From a virus, in the IMG/VR virus record IMGVR_UViG_3300043540_000364, positions 1-38,389 of that record: a stretch of DNA of 38,389 nucleotides. One strand, 5' to 3'. The notes under the pieces were generated by a model. The model saw nothing but the letters and a program-made list of their open reading frames with translations, was not told the DNA's origin and made no database searches. Within the stretch, counting starts at the first letter, position 1, and every line of letters starts with the position of its first letter. Made by a program: the position numbers and the translations under genes. This document shows, one piece after another, positions 1 through 7,777 of the stretch.

Positions 1-567
1 GTACATGCCCTTCATGCCGGGTGGTCACCTGTCACCAAGGGCACCCACCGGCATTGTGGGGCCTATCGGAGCAACATCAAAGACGGCCGCCTGGTGCTCT
101 TCAAGGGCGATTTCTTCCTGGTCCTGGGGAAGCAGGGCGCGATGCTGGTCGCACGAGTGAAGCGGGCGGGCCGGCGCGAGTTCTCGAATGTGGCCCACCT
201 GAGCTACCGCTTGAAGTTCAATCGCCGCAACCCTTTCCTGGTGAGTCACTTCGGGGAGGGGGGGAAACTCTTCAACCTGGAATATCCTGAATGGGGCCTT
301 TTGGAGCCTGTGAGGAGCGTCGACCAATTCCCCCTCAAGGAGATTCACGGGGCCCTGAGCGACTTCATCACCTCAACCGGCACGGCGCCAGGCCGGAAAG
401 AATTCTTGGACCTGGTAAGGCCCTTTGTTGGCTGCCAAGGAAAGGCTTACCAGGCAATCAAGGCGGGAGAGGGTAAATTCTGGAAAGCTGTTCAGATAGA
501 TCGGGCGATCAGGCATTACCCGGTTTTATTATCAAAAATGGCCTCTCCCGATAATAAAGTTAAATAA
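1..567 (+). CDS. Unknown protein, C-terminal part (5' end outside window)
   Basis: The reading frame is open from the first base to the TAA at 565-567, giving at least 188 residues. An internal GTG at 94 lacks a good Shine-Dalgarno sequence, so the real start is probably upstream of the window. Third codon positions are strongly GC-rich, as in the phage genes downstream, which supports coding. The product is basic and soluble-looking with no membrane segment, signal peptide or motif I recognise. Its position before TerL would suit a small packaging protein or an early/late boundary gene, but nothing in the sequence shows this. The last ~40 bases become AT-rich and run into the inverted repeats before the convergent AbrB-like gene. 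Confidence 0.65.
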   Translation, partial: VHALHAGWSPVTKGTHRHCGAYRSNIKDGRLVLFKGDFFLVLGKQGAMLVARVKRAGRREFSNVAHLSYRLKFNRRNPFLVSHFGEGGKLFNLEYPEWGLLEPVRSVDQFPLKEIHGALSDFITSTGTAPGRKEFLDLVRPFVGCQGKAYQAIKAGEGKFWKAVQIDRAIRHYPVLLSKMASPDNKVK

Positions 568-584
568 TAGCAACAGTATTATCG
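525..584. repeat. Cluster of three TATTATC/GATAATA sites forming inverted repeats
   Basis: TTTATTATC (525-533), GATAATAAA (550-558) and TATTATCG (577-584) share one 7-base core in alternating orientation. The first two are perfect 9-base arms. CGATAATA (549-556) and TATTATCG (577-584) are perfect 8-base arms with a 20-base loop that contains the upstream gene's stop codon. The cluster lies between two convergent genes. It could be a weak AT-rich bidirectional terminator or binding sites for the adjacent AbrB-like protein. The function is inferred; only the repeats are seen. Confidence 0.5.
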
Positions 585-585
585 T

Positions 586-774
586 TTATCCGGGCACTAC
601 TACCTTCATAACTTCCCCCACCACCACCGTTAGAATATCACCTGTTCTTATCCCGTGTTTTTCCACAAAAGTCTTAGGAATATTAATGTAATGTGACCCG
701 CTGATCTCGATAACCTTCCTATCGTTACCGAACCTATCTTTAAAGTCACCACCCTCTCCCTCAGTTATTTTCAC
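586..774 (-). CDS. AbrB/SpoVT/MazE-type swapped-hairpin DNA-binding protein
   Basis: This is a 62-residue protein on the opposite strand to everything else here. It starts at GTG 774-772, with a G-rich Shine-Dalgarno sequence about 10 bases upstream on its strand. Residues ~20-60 fit the AbrB fold pattern: a basic K-V-I-E-I strand, GSHYINIPK, then a helix, then GIRTGDILTVVV. Known family members are dimeric transition-state regulators or antitoxins (MazE, VapB). No toxin partner is visible, so a phage transcription regulator is more likely than an antitoxin. The gene and its flanks are clearly more AT-rich than the surrounding genes, which suggests a separately acquired 'moron'. It faces the terminase gene across a 116-base region with a perfect inverted repeat, a possible autoregulatory operator. 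Confidence 0.8.
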   Translation of the reverse strand: MKITEGEGGDFKDRFGNDRKVIEISGSHYINIPKTFVEKHGIRTGDILTVVVGEVMKVVVPG

Positions 775-834
775 CTTTAAAATACCCCCCTTAATCTTAA
801 AGTTAAGCAGATATTCTTTAAAGCAACTCGATTT

Positions 835-857
835 GTCAAGAAAATAAGTTTCTTGAC
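835..857. promoter_or_regulatory. Perfect inverted repeat with TTGAC on both strands; divergent promoter/operator candidate
   Basis: GTCAAGAAA (835-843) and TTTCTTGAC (849-857) are perfect 9-base arms around a 5-base spacer. Each arm ends in TTGAC, so each strand carries a -35-like hexamer: TTGACG towards terL, and TTGACA towards the AbrB-like gene. On the minus strand an AT-rich AATAT follows at roughly the right distance. No good -10 is visible towards terL. It lies between the divergent AbrB-like gene and terL, the only divergent junction in the window. Operator function is inferred. Confidence 0.5.
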
Positions 858-890
858 GTTCTTTTAATTATTGGGTAGCCGAAAGATAAC

Positions 891-2321
891 ATGGCTAATG
901 TTTCTGAACTCAAATTCCAGTTGTCGAGAACGGCATCCGCTTATGTTGAATCAAGCGCAGTTGTCAATGCCATCATCTCCAATACTGGCGAGGGTAAAAC
1001 CTATGCGTCTGTAGCTGCCATCGTGCGCCATGCGGAAAGGTGTAAACGACCAATACGGTGCGCCATTGTCCGAGATACCCACGAAAACATTAAGAATTCT
1101 ACCGCCGTCTCCATTCAGGAAGCCTTTGAGAACTTTCCTCACCTGATCAGGTTCAAGAACGACTTCAAACAGTGTTATATCCGGGGTCCTTATCCCATCA
1201 AGTGTGACCTGTTCGGGATCGACGACCTGGGCAGCCTCTCCAAACTTCAGGGCCCGGAATATGCCCTGATCTGGTTGGAGGAACCGGCGCCCATGGCCGA
1301 CAAGGTGAACGCCGGGCTGCCGGTGGAGGTTTTCCGGGCCGCCCTGGTGCGCTGCGCCCGCCAGAAAGGGACCGTTCCCCGGCTGCAAATCTCCATGAAT
1401 CCGGCGGACGAGGACCATTGGACCTTCCGGGAACTCATCGAAGCCCCGGATGTTCTCCCCGACTTCCCTCTGGTCACCAAGAGGGTTTTTTTCGTTCCCT
1501 ACGGTGAGAATAAACACGTTTCTGAGGTCTCCCGCCAGGCCGTCAAACTCGCCTACAAGGACGATCCGGCCTCCTACGCCCGTTACGTCGAGGGCAAGTT
1601 TGCGGCGGTCTTCCGGGGCAAAGGGGTCACCCCGCAATACAACCGGGGGCGCCACCTGTCGCCCTACAAGCTGGTGCCGGCCCGGGGCCTGACTTCCTTT
1701 GCCTTCTTCGATTCCTGGCACAACCCCTCCTGCGTCCTGGGCCAGATCACCATGGCCAACCGTCTCATCTTCATCGACACGGTAAAGCTCATGGGTTCTG
1801 ACATTCGCACCCTCATCGAGACGATGGTGTTCCCCCTCATTCACAGCCCCAAGTGGAAGGACAGGGCCCGGGTCTGGCGCGTAGGGGGCGATTGCACCAT
1901 GAAGAACCCGGATCAGAGCAACAGGCAGAAGAGCGCCGCCAAGGTGGTGGAAGAGTATTTCCCTGACTCCATGTTCGAGCCCGGGCCTACCAAGTGGGAA
2001 ACGATGAAGCTGGGGATCGCCAACGCCTTGAGAGGCAGCGATTACCGGGGGGAACCTCTGGTTTACCTCTCTGCCGACAACCGGGTTCTCGATAAGGGGC
2101 TGGCCGGGGCCTGGCATTACAAGACCGACAATTCCGGGAACATCATCAGCACGGTCCCGGAAAAAGATGAAATCTCTCATCCCTGTGACGCCTGGTGCAA
2201 TGCGGTCTGCACCCTGTTACCGACAGTTCTTCCCAAATTCAGCAGTCGCAATTTCAAGGAAGCAGCCCGGCGCAGCCGGAACAGGGCAGCGAATTATGCG
2301 GCAGGAGCGAGGGTTTATTGA
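891..2321 (+). CDS. terL: Terminase large subunit (TerL): packaging ATPase and nuclease
   Basis: This 476-residue protein drives DNA translocation into the prohead and cuts the concatemer. The N-terminal ATPase has a Walker A-like SNTGEGKT ending near residue 37, a Walker B strand EYALIWLEE at ~123-131, and a coupling motif-like ISMNPADE. The C-terminal RNase H-like nuclease shows the expected acidic residues: D274 in FAFFDSWHNP, D334 in GGDCTMKN and D433 in HPCDAW. Length is normal for the family. The start at ATG 891 has only a weak GAAAG upstream. It is the first gene of the + strand late block and lies next to the divergent AbrB-like gene. No small subunit is recognised in the window. The downstream gene overlaps its stop (TGATG). 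Confidence 0.95.
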   Translation: MANVSELKFQLSRTASAYVESSAVVNAIISNTGEGKTYASVAAIVRHAERCKRPIRCAIVRDTHENIKNSTAVSIQEAFENFPHLIRFKNDFKQCYIRGPYPIKCDLFGIDDLGSLSKLQGPEYALIWLEEPAPMADKVNAGLPVEVFRAALVRCARQKGTVPRLQISMNPADEDHWTFRELIEAPDVLPDFPLVTKRVFFVPYGENKHVSEVSRQAVKLAYKDDPASYARYVEGKFAAVFRGKGVTPQYNRGRHLSPYKLVPARGLTSFAFFDSWHNPSCVLGQITMANRLIFIDTVKLMGSDIRTLIETMVFPLIHSPKWKDRARVWRVGGDCTMKNPDQSNRQKSAAKVVEEYFPDSMFEPGPTKWETMKLGIANALRGSDYRGEPLVYLSADNRVLDKGLAGAWHYKTDNSGNIISTVPEKDEISHPCDAWCNAVCTLLPTVLPKFSSRNFKEAARRSRNRAANYAAGARVY

Positions 2322-2548
2322 TGGATACCTCCGGTTTCAACGGCTGGTGGCCGGTGAAGTTCTTCACCGGCAAGAAAGACGGCCAGATGGTAGGCACCGA
2401 AGGCTTCAGGAATGTGATGAATGGCGAGGAGTGTAGGCCGCAGAAGGGGTGGAATGGGGAACCCCCTTATCCTACCGGCGACCTCCATTGTCGCCATACC
2501 TCCCGAGCCTACAGGGACGGCTATGACCGGATCAACTGGAACCAGTAA
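2321..2548 (+). CDS. Small unknown protein coupled to terL
   Basis: This is a 75-residue protein. The ATG at 2321 overlaps the terL stop as TGATG, and a GGAG-containing stretch lies upstream, so translation is probably coupled. The frame is open further upstream inside terL, but that part would be a shadow. The product is polar and rich in Gly, Trp and aromatic residues, with three Cys/His-type residues in a GDLHCRH segment. No family was recognised. Its place between TerL and portal suggests a minor packaging or head protein, but this is only context. Confidence 0.65.
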   Translation: MDTSGFNGWWPVKFFTGKKDGQMVGTEGFRNVMNGEECRPQKGWNGEPPYPTGDLHCRHTSRAYRDGYDRINWNQ

Positions 2549-2558
2549 GGGGGAAATC

Positions 2559-2702
2559 ATGCCAGCAAAAAGCAAAGGTCCGATTCCGGGCACGCCATCC
2601 GCACAGATGCAAAAGCCGGAAGCGGGTTTGCCTCAGAAGGTCAAAAAGCCCATGCCGGTGAAGATCACCAAGACCGGGACGTTGCACAAGCGGCCCTTTT
2701 AG
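2559..2702 (+). CDS. Small basic Lys/Pro-rich protein
   Basis: This is a 47-residue protein. The start at ATG 2559 is chosen because AAGGGGGG sits directly upstream at good spacing, whereas the longer open frame from 2421 has no support and overlaps the previous gene. The sequence is almost entirely Lys, Pro, Gly and Gln, probably disordered, and carries a strong positive charge. Such small basic proteins can bind DNA or cap structural complexes, but no function can be assigned. It ends in TAG, and the TAGGAG at its stop serves as the ribosome-binding site for the next mini-ORF. Confidence 0.6.
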   Translation: MPAKSKGPIPGTPSAQMQKPEAGLPQKVKKPMPVKITKTGTLHKRPF

Positions 2703-2711
2703 GAGTTTGCC

Positions 2712-2756
2712 ATGGCCTTCATCATGATTTGGATCAACCCCTTTCAGGAAGACTGA
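2712..2756 (+). CDS. 14-codon leader ORF coupled to portal gene
   Basis: The mini-ORF reads MAFIMIWINPFQED. It has a Shine-Dalgarno AGGAG at 2701-2705, six bases before its ATG. Its TGA overlaps the portal ATG as TGATG (2754-2758). The arrangement fits a translated leader that delivers ribosomes to the portal start. It may instead be a fortuitous ORF, since AGGAAG before 2756 would also allow independent initiation. The protein itself is hydrophobic and has no recognised homologue. Confidence 0.4.
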   Translation: MAFIMIWINPFQED

Positions 2757-4807
2757 TGCCTATCCTGCAGAAGTTGGAAAATCCCACCCCTGAGGTCATG
2801 CGGCGCGTCCAGGAGATCAACCGTCAGGAGACGGTTCCCCCGGCCGCAGACGCGCCGATGGACGAGAAGGAGTTGGCCGAACGGGAAGAGGCTGCCAGGG
2901 CCTACGCCGGAGAGGATGAACCTCATTTCGTCTCTTTTGTCGAGGATTGCGTGGACACCGCGGTCAGGGCCATGCAGCAGATTCGCCTTGATCAGCAAGA
3001 GTGCTGGGATGTTTTCAACGAGGAGCAACCCCCCAATTACGCCCGTAAGGAAGCCTGGCAATCAAAGGTCGTGGTTCCTAAACCTTTCGGCTCCGTGCAA
3101 TTCTCCATGGCCATTGTCCGGAAGGCTTTCGATACCCAATTTCTTAGCGTCGAGAATGAGAGAGACGACGAGACGGCGCAATTCTGGCAAAAGCTCCTGG
3201 GTTACCAACTGAGCCGGAATTACGCCAACTTCCCGATCAATTTCACCGACGCCGTGGGGATGGGCTTTGCCATCGGGCAGAGCATGGAAATGATCCCCGT
3301 GTGGCGCCCGGGGAAAGGTCTACGCTATGTCCTGGTGGAGCCCTGGAAGATCCACCGGGACCCCGACGCCCTGAGTCGGCAGCCGCAATCGGGCCTCTAT
3401 TGGGTTCACCAGGAGTATCTCGATTACTGGCTCTTGAAGGACTACGCCAAGAAGGGCCGTTACATCAATATCGGCACCTGGGGGCCTGGCGGCGCACCAC
3501 AGGAAGGAAACCCCAAGGACCCGAGCCTGACCAAAGAAGAAATCGCCCGGCGCAAGAACCAGGTTTGGGGCCGGTCAAGATTTCGTTCCATGGTCCTGAC
3601 CTCAGAGTTTTACGGGACCGTTCTGGATCGGAACGGCGAACTTCTTCTCCCCAACGCCACTTACACCACCGCGGCCGGCAGGGTAATCAAGCTGCCGCAG
3701 AGGAGCCCTTACCCCACCTTACGGTGGCCGGGCATGGGCTTCTCCCCTTTCCCGCACCTGCTCCGGTTTGATGGCCGGGGTCTGGTGAAGGGCGTTAAAA
3801 GCCTCTGGTATTTCCTCAACTCCCTCATGTGCCTTCAGGCCGACAACCTGAACTGGATCGTCAACCCGCCGTCTGAAATCGACATTTCCACCTTGGTGGA
3901 CCCCACGGATATTGACGACTTCCCGGGGAAACAATGGCTCACCAGAGGAACGACGAGCGGGCAACAGGCCGTCCGCATGGTGGAGCGCAAGTCGAACACC
4001 AGCGAATTCCTGGCCCATGCCAACTTCATTGATCAGCGGATGCAGGAAGGCATGATGCTTAACTACACGGCCCAGGGGCTCCCCGGTTACCGGGCCGAAG
4101 TGACCGCTTGGGAGGCCTCCCAGAACCTGGAACAGAGCATGACCGTCTTCGGGCTCATCGGGAAAAACCTTGAGGATGGGGCCTTAAATTCGATCCTGGC
4201 CGGCGCCGAGACGATTGCCATCAACATAACTTTTGAAGAGCTCGCGGCCATCATGGGCGAAGAAGTGGCCACGAAATATCAGGTTCCGGTGGATGCCGAC
4301 AATCCTACCGGCATAAAGTTACCCACCCTGACCACAGGAACTTTCCGGGTTTCCGGGATTTCGGCGCTCATGCGTGACCTGGAAATCATCCATAACATCC
4401 GGGACATTGTTCTGCCGATGTTCCAGGACCCCCTCTTCCAGCCTTACGGTAAACCTTATGCCCTTTGCCAATCCGTCGAGAAGCGGCTGAATCTCAGGGA
4501 TGAGGGCCTTTGGGTTGATCCGGCCATGGCGCAGAAGGTTGATGAGGCGCAACAGGCCCAGCAAGAGGCCAGTATCGAGACTCAGAAAGCTCTTGGGGCT
4601 GCCGAAGCTGCCTTGACTCAGGCTAAGGCCGAAGCGGAAAGGGCAAAGGCTCTCATGAATGAGGCCAAGGCCATGGAACATGAAGGCAAGGGATTCCTGG
4701 CCAAGGCCAAGGCCGTCACCGAATTGGCCCCGGGTGAGGGGGCGCACCCTGGGGAACAACCTGGCGGTCAGCCTGGCAAAAAGCCTGGTGAAGGAGCTAC
4801 CCAATGA
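2756..4807 (+). CDS. Portal protein
   Basis: This 683-residue protein is the likely dodecameric portal at the capsid vertex through which TerL pumps DNA. The assignment rests on position (TerL - portal - scaffold - capsid), length and sequence style. An acidic N-terminus is followed by an early helical segment and a KEAWQSKVVVPKPF motif, then mixed alpha/beta wing and stem regions. At the C-terminus, residues ~600-655 are an Ala/Glu/Lys/Gln coiled coil, followed by a Gly/Pro/Gln tail. The start at ATG 2756 is preferred over TTG 2729 because AGGAAG lies five bases before it and it overlaps the stop of the leader ORF. The stop overlaps the next gene as ATGA, indicating coupled translation. Confidence 0.85.
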   Translation: MPILQKLENPTPEVMRRVQEINRQETVPPAADAPMDEKELAEREEAARAYAGEDEPHFVSFVEDCVDTAVRAMQQIRLDQQECWDVFNEEQPPNYARKEAWQSKVVVPKPFGSVQFSMAIVRKAFDTQFLSVENERDDETAQFWQKLLGYQLSRNYANFPINFTDAVGMGFAIGQSMEMIPVWRPGKGLRYVLVEPWKIHRDPDALSRQPQSGLYWVHQEYLDYWLLKDYAKKGRYINIGTWGPGGAPQEGNPKDPSLTKEEIARRKNQVWGRSRFRSMVLTSEFYGTVLDRNGELLLPNATYTTAAGRVIKLPQRSPYPTLRWPGMGFSPFPHLLRFDGRGLVKGVKSLWYFLNSLMCLQADNLNWIVNPPSEIDISTLVDPTDIDDFPGKQWLTRGTTSGQQAVRMVERKSNTSEFLAHANFIDQRMQEGMMLNYTAQGLPGYRAEVTAWEASQNLEQSMTVFGLIGKNLEDGALNSILAGAETIAINITFEELAAIMGEEVATKYQVPVDADNPTGIKLPTLTTGTFRVSGISALMRDLEIIHNIRDIVLPMFQDPLFQPYGKPYALCQSVEKRLNLRDEGLWVDPAMAQKVDEAQQAQQEASIETQKALGAAEAALTQAKAEAERAKALMNEAKAMEHEGKGFLAKAKAVTELAPGEGAHPGEQPGGQPGKKPGEGATQ

Positions 4808-5181
4808 CCCTGCCAACCGGCGCCGATGTGTCGATAGCAACCGGATTGCCCTTTGACGGGCCTTCGCCGGAGAGCAAAGCCAAGGCTGCCCACAAGTTTC
4901 ACGACAGCTTGCATGAATCCTACGCCCTGGCCGCCGAGCTTCAAGGAAGCTCTTTGGCCCGGGCCGTTTTTCAGCAATATCAAGCCCGCCTGGTCGTTCT
5001 GGCCGGTAATGATCCGGTGTGCCTCACCTTGGCAAAGATCATCATGGCCTGGCGCAACGACTTAGAGGTTGCCCCTCTTATGGCAGAGAAAGAGGCCATG
5101 AGGGTCTTAGGGCCACAAATCGGGGCTTTTGCCCCCTTTGAACAGGAAGAAGCCGCCCCCGGGGATGGGGATTCCGGCTGA
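4804..5181 (+). CDS. Unknown protein between portal and scaffold
   Basis: This is a 125-residue protein whose ATG at 4804 overlaps the portal stop (ATGA). The middle (residues ~25-105) reads as a compact helical bundle rich in Ala and Leu. The ends are polar, with an acidic tail of Glu, Ala, Pro and Asp. There is no signal peptide, membrane segment or recognised motif. The position between portal and scaffold is often taken by small head-assembly or protease-like proteins, but no catalytic motif is seen here, so I leave the function open. Confidence 0.7.
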   Translation: MTLPTGADVSIATGLPFDGPSPESKAKAAHKFHDSLHESYALAAELQGSSLARAVFQQYQARLVVLAGNDPVCLTLAKIIMAWRNDLEVAPLMAEKEAMRVLGPQIGAFAPFEQEEAAPGDGDSG

Positions 5182-5241
5182 GATAAAAGAGCACGCGCCG
5201 GCCCTTAACCGGATTCCCGACGCGAGGGGAGAAAAAACTTC

Positions 5242-6183
5242 ATGTCCGACGAGAAGAAAGTCCAGACGCCAGAAGAAGAGATGCGGTTGAAGGGAGTCGA
5301 AGATGAAGGTTCCCTGTCGAGCATCATGGGGGAAGCGCCTCACCCGGTTCTTTCCGGCCATCCGGCAGGGGAAACCTTCGAGGAGGAGAAGCCCGAGGAG
5401 AAGCCGGAAGAGAAGCCCGAGGACAAATCCACAGAGGATAAGTCCCCGGAGCGGAAATACAAAAGCTGGGAAGAGGCTGAGGCTGGCGCTGCCGAGCATC
5501 AAAGGTTCGCTACCGAGAAGGCCACGGAAGCGGCCCGGCTACGCGAGGAGAACGAAGCCCTCAAGACCCAGCTTGCCGGGAATGAGAAGGCCCCGGAGAA
5601 GCCCCCGGAGAAAACCCCTGAGGAATTCGAGGCTGAGAAAGAAGCCCGAATCGAAACGGCTCTGGAAGAAATCGGCAATCTGGACGAATTCGACCCGGAC
5701 TACAAGAAAAAGGTCGCCCGGGCCTGGTTAAAGGCCGGTTTTGGCGGTAGCAGCGCCGCCCCCATGCCCGAAGTTGACTTGATCGAGAAGGTGTGGGGGA
5801 AGATCGAAGAACGGCTCGCAGAGCGGGATAAGCCCAAAGAAGAGGCCACTATCCGCCAGCAAGCCGAGACACTTGCTACCGCCCAAGGCTTGGATATGGC
5901 CCCGGGAACGGCTGCCAACATCCTCTTTTGGGTCCTGGCTAAAGAAGCCCCGGAAGCTCCTTTCGAGGAGCAGGTGAAATGGACCACAGAGGAAGTCAGA
6001 AAGAAGTTAGGGACAAAACCGGGAATGACCGAGGAGGAGAAGGCCCTGGCTGAAAAAGCCCGTCTGAACAACGCCCCTCTGGAAAGGGGGGGGAGCCCGC
6101 CTCCCGCCACGAAACCCAAGGAAGACAAGGGATACACCCTTGGCGGCATCTTAAACGATCAGATGCACGCACGAATAATTTAA
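5242..6183 (+). CDS. Capsid scaffolding protein
   Basis: This 313-residue protein is very rich in Glu, Lys, Pro and Ala. It contains an EKPEEKPE-type repeat near residues 50-65, a helical coiled-coil-like stretch at ~75-125, a second Pro/Glu tract, and a mixed C-terminal half. This composition, together with its place 12 bases before the capsid gene, is typical of scaffolding proteins that template prohead assembly and then leave. A GAGGGGAG Shine-Dalgarno sequence precedes ATG 5242. No protease motif was found, so the protein is probably not a protease-scaffold fusion. The assignment relies on context and composition, not on sequence homology. Confidence 0.75.
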   Translation: MSDEKKVQTPEEEMRLKGVEDEGSLSSIMGEAPHPVLSGHPAGETFEEEKPEEKPEEKPEDKSTEDKSPERKYKSWEEAEAGAAEHQRFATEKATEAARLREENEALKTQLAGNEKAPEKPPEKTPEEFEAEKEARIETALEEIGNLDEFDPDYKKKVARAWLKAGFGGSSAAPMPEVDLIEKVWGKIEERLAERDKPKEEATIRQQAETLATAQGLDMAPGTAANILFWVLAKEAPEAPFEEQVKWTTEEVRKKLGTKPGMTEEEKALAEKARLNNAPLERGGSPPPATKPKEDKGYTLGGILNDQMHARII

Positions 6184-6195
6184 GGAGGTCGAGCA

Positions 6196-7164
6196 ATGCA
6201 AGCTCATAACTGGACATTCGACGCCGAACTCGGAATCTATAAAAACCACCAGTTGAGCAAGAAGCTCCTGGAGGCTTCGGCTGGCCTGTGCAAGATTCTG
6301 CCCTTCACGCATGACCATGGCATCGGCTTCAAGAAAAACGCCGGGGAAATGGTCAACATCATGCACATCAACCGGCTGCCGAACTCCGCTTCTTCCCGCC
6401 TTGAGGAAGATACCCGCATCCCCATCCGCAAGCTGTCCTGGGGCAACCGGGCCATCAAGGTGGTCGAGTTCGGTGAGGGGGTGGAATACACCCATCTCAT
6501 GGAAATGCTGGCAGAGTTCAAGCCCAGCAACTCCCTCCAGAAGGCCCTCAAGACCCAAATGGAGGAGGCCCTGGACACCGAGGCGGCGACGGCCTTTATG
6601 GACCCCGCCGCCGTCAAGCTGGTGTTCACTCCCACCAGCATCACCGGGGGTCAGTTCGGGACCGCGGGGTTGCCCTTGAATGTGGCAGCCGTCGGCCTGA
6701 CTTTTGACCACTGCACCCTGATCGCCGACTATCTGCGGGACACGATCCACTGCACTCCCTACGAGGGGGATAACTTCGTGGGTATGTCCTGCAACCGGAA
6801 TCTCCGCTCTCTGCGGCAGGATCGCTATTGGCAGCAATGGCACCAGTACCTGCAGAAGGGCGATTTCGTCTTCCGGGGCGAAATGGGACAGACCGAGCGC
6901 ATCCGCTGGGTCGAAATCAACCGGGCCCTGGCCCTCTCCAACACCGCCGGCACCTCGACGCAGCTTGGCGAGGCCGTGGTCTTCGGTGACGAGGCCGTGG
7001 CCCGCCTTGAGGCTGAAACCCCGCATCTTCGTCTGGACCCGAACTACCAGAGCGACTTCGGCCGCACCCAGGCTGCGGCCTGGTATGGAATTCTCGGGTT
7101 CGGCTCGGTGTGGGATGTGGCCGACGACGGCAAAGCCAAAATCATCCGGATCGACTCCCTGTAA
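6196..7164 (+). CDS. Major capsid protein, N4-gp56-like (HK97 fold)
   Basis: This 322-residue protein probably forms the icosahedral shell. It has the features of N4-gp56-type capsid proteins: a short N-terminus, a central region ending in YLRDTIHCTPYEGDNFVG, and a C-terminal block with EMGQTERIRWVE, then GEAVVFGDEAVA, and YQSDFGRTQAAAWYGILG near the end. A strong AAGGAGG ribosome site precedes ATG 6196, as expected for the most abundant virion protein. It follows the scaffold by 12 bases. Directly after its stop comes a hairpin-forming repeat (7166-7192). I recognise the family from memory of its pattern; no alignment was run. Confidence 0.88.
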   Translation: MQAHNWTFDAELGIYKNHQLSKKLLEASAGLCKILPFTHDHGIGFKKNAGEMVNIMHINRLPNSASSRLEEDTRIPIRKLSWGNRAIKVVEFGEGVEYTHLMEMLAEFKPSNSLQKALKTQMEEALDTEAATAFMDPAAVKLVFTPTSITGGQFGTAGLPLNVAAVGLTFDHCTLIADYLRDTIHCTPYEGDNFVGMSCNRNLRSLRQDRYWQQWHQYLQKGDFVFRGEMGQTERIRWVEINRALALSNTAGTSTQLGEAVVFGDEAVARLEAETPHLRLDPNYQSDFGRTQAAAWYGILGFGSVWDVADDGKAKIIRIDSL

Positions 7165-7165
7165 G

Positions 7166-7192
7166 CAGTTGTTGCAAAATCTGCCACAACTG
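7166..7192. repeat. Imperfect inverted repeat, copy 1 of a dispersed element
   Basis: CAGTTGTTGCA (7166-7176) and TGCCACAACTG (7182-7192) are 11-base arms with one mismatch around the loop AAATC. The element lies one base after the capsid stop codon. A near-identical copy, with one base different in the right arm, lies inside the giant gene at 27086-27114. It has no T-tract, so it is not a classical terminator. It could be an mRNA-stabilising or processing hairpin after the capsid gene, or a small mobile palindromic element. Confidence 0.75.
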
Positions 7193-7209
7193 ACTCAGGA
7201 AAGGAGGAC

Positions 7210-7722
7210 ATGAATATGTATGGTTCCTACGCAAAGAAGGTTATTGACGCCTGCGTTGGGGATGCTTCTCTGGCTGCGGCCCTCGCCCTGGAAGCGGCCA
7301 AGGCTGCCATCCTCACCAAAACCATGAACGAGCCCTTTGTGGTGACTCGCTTTGGTTACCGTCCTACCGTGGCGTTCAACTACGACACGCAGACGGCGGA
7401 AGGCGTCCTGACCATCTACCGCTACCCGGTGGCGGGTGGCGTTGGCAAGGTGGCCCTGGCCAGTATCCCCCTGAAGGACGCGGCCGAAGTGAACGGTGTT
7501 TACTATGTCGATGTGCCCAACCCCCCCGTGGCCACCCGTAAGATGGGCCGGGCCGAAATCAACGCCGGGGAGCAGGTGGTCATCGAGATCACCACGCAGG
7601 GGGCAGGTGGCGCCGGGATCGCTGGCGACTTTCAGCCTTACTTCTGCGGCCACCCCAAAGCGGAGGTCTGTGCCAATCAGTCCGAGATGCACAACCTGAG
7701 CGACGAAAACGCCGTCACCTAA
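7210..7722 (+). CDS. Capsid-associated/decoration protein candidate
   Basis: This 170-residue protein has a strong AAGGAGG site before ATG 7210 (a second ATG lies two codons later). An Ala-rich N-terminal helix (residues ~10-40) is followed by a beta-rich body with Gly/Val/Thr-rich strands, including AGEQVVIEITTQGAGG. It lies between the capsid gene and a GC-rich terminator-like hairpin, so it probably shares the high-level capsid transcript. This would suit a decoration or head-fibre protein. No family was recognised. Confidence 0.65.
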   Translation: MNMYGSYAKKVIDACVGDASLAAALALEAAKAAILTKTMNEPFVVTRFGYRPTVAFNYDTQTAEGVLTIYRYPVAGGVGKVALASIPLKDAAEVNGVYYVDVPNPPVATRKMGRAEINAGEQVVIEITTQGAGGAGIAGDFQPYFCGHPKAEVCANQSEMHNLSDENAVT

Positions 7723-7737
7723 GGGTGGCGCCTGACT

Positions 7738-7766
7738 CCCGGGGGCCTTGCGCCCCCGGGTTATTG
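7738..7766 (+). terminator. GC-rich hairpin, terminator or attenuator after capsid genes
   Basis: CCCGGGGGC (7738-7746) and GCCCCCGGG (7752-7760) form a perfect 9-base GC stem with the loop CTTGC, followed by TTATTG. The trailing T-tract is short and broken, so termination is probably partial. That would reduce transcription from the capsid genes into the tail genes, a common arrangement in phages. The next gene's ribosome site follows within 15 bases. Confidence 0.7.
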
Positions 7767-7777
7767 AGGAGAAAGGA

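Noticed and set aside
951-2180. 409-codon minus-strand ORF opposite terL
   Set aside because: It is the mirror of a GC-rich coding frame; terL on the + strand has all catalytic motifs and the expected codon bias.
3301-3771. 156-codon ORF overlapping the portal gene
   Set aside because: Gly/Arg/Pro-rich shadow inside a well-supported portal frame.
5303-5731. 142-codon Arg/Pro-rich ORF overlapping the scaffold gene
   Set aside because: Basic composition is the automatic result of reading GAG/AAG-rich scaffold codons one base over; no ribosome site.
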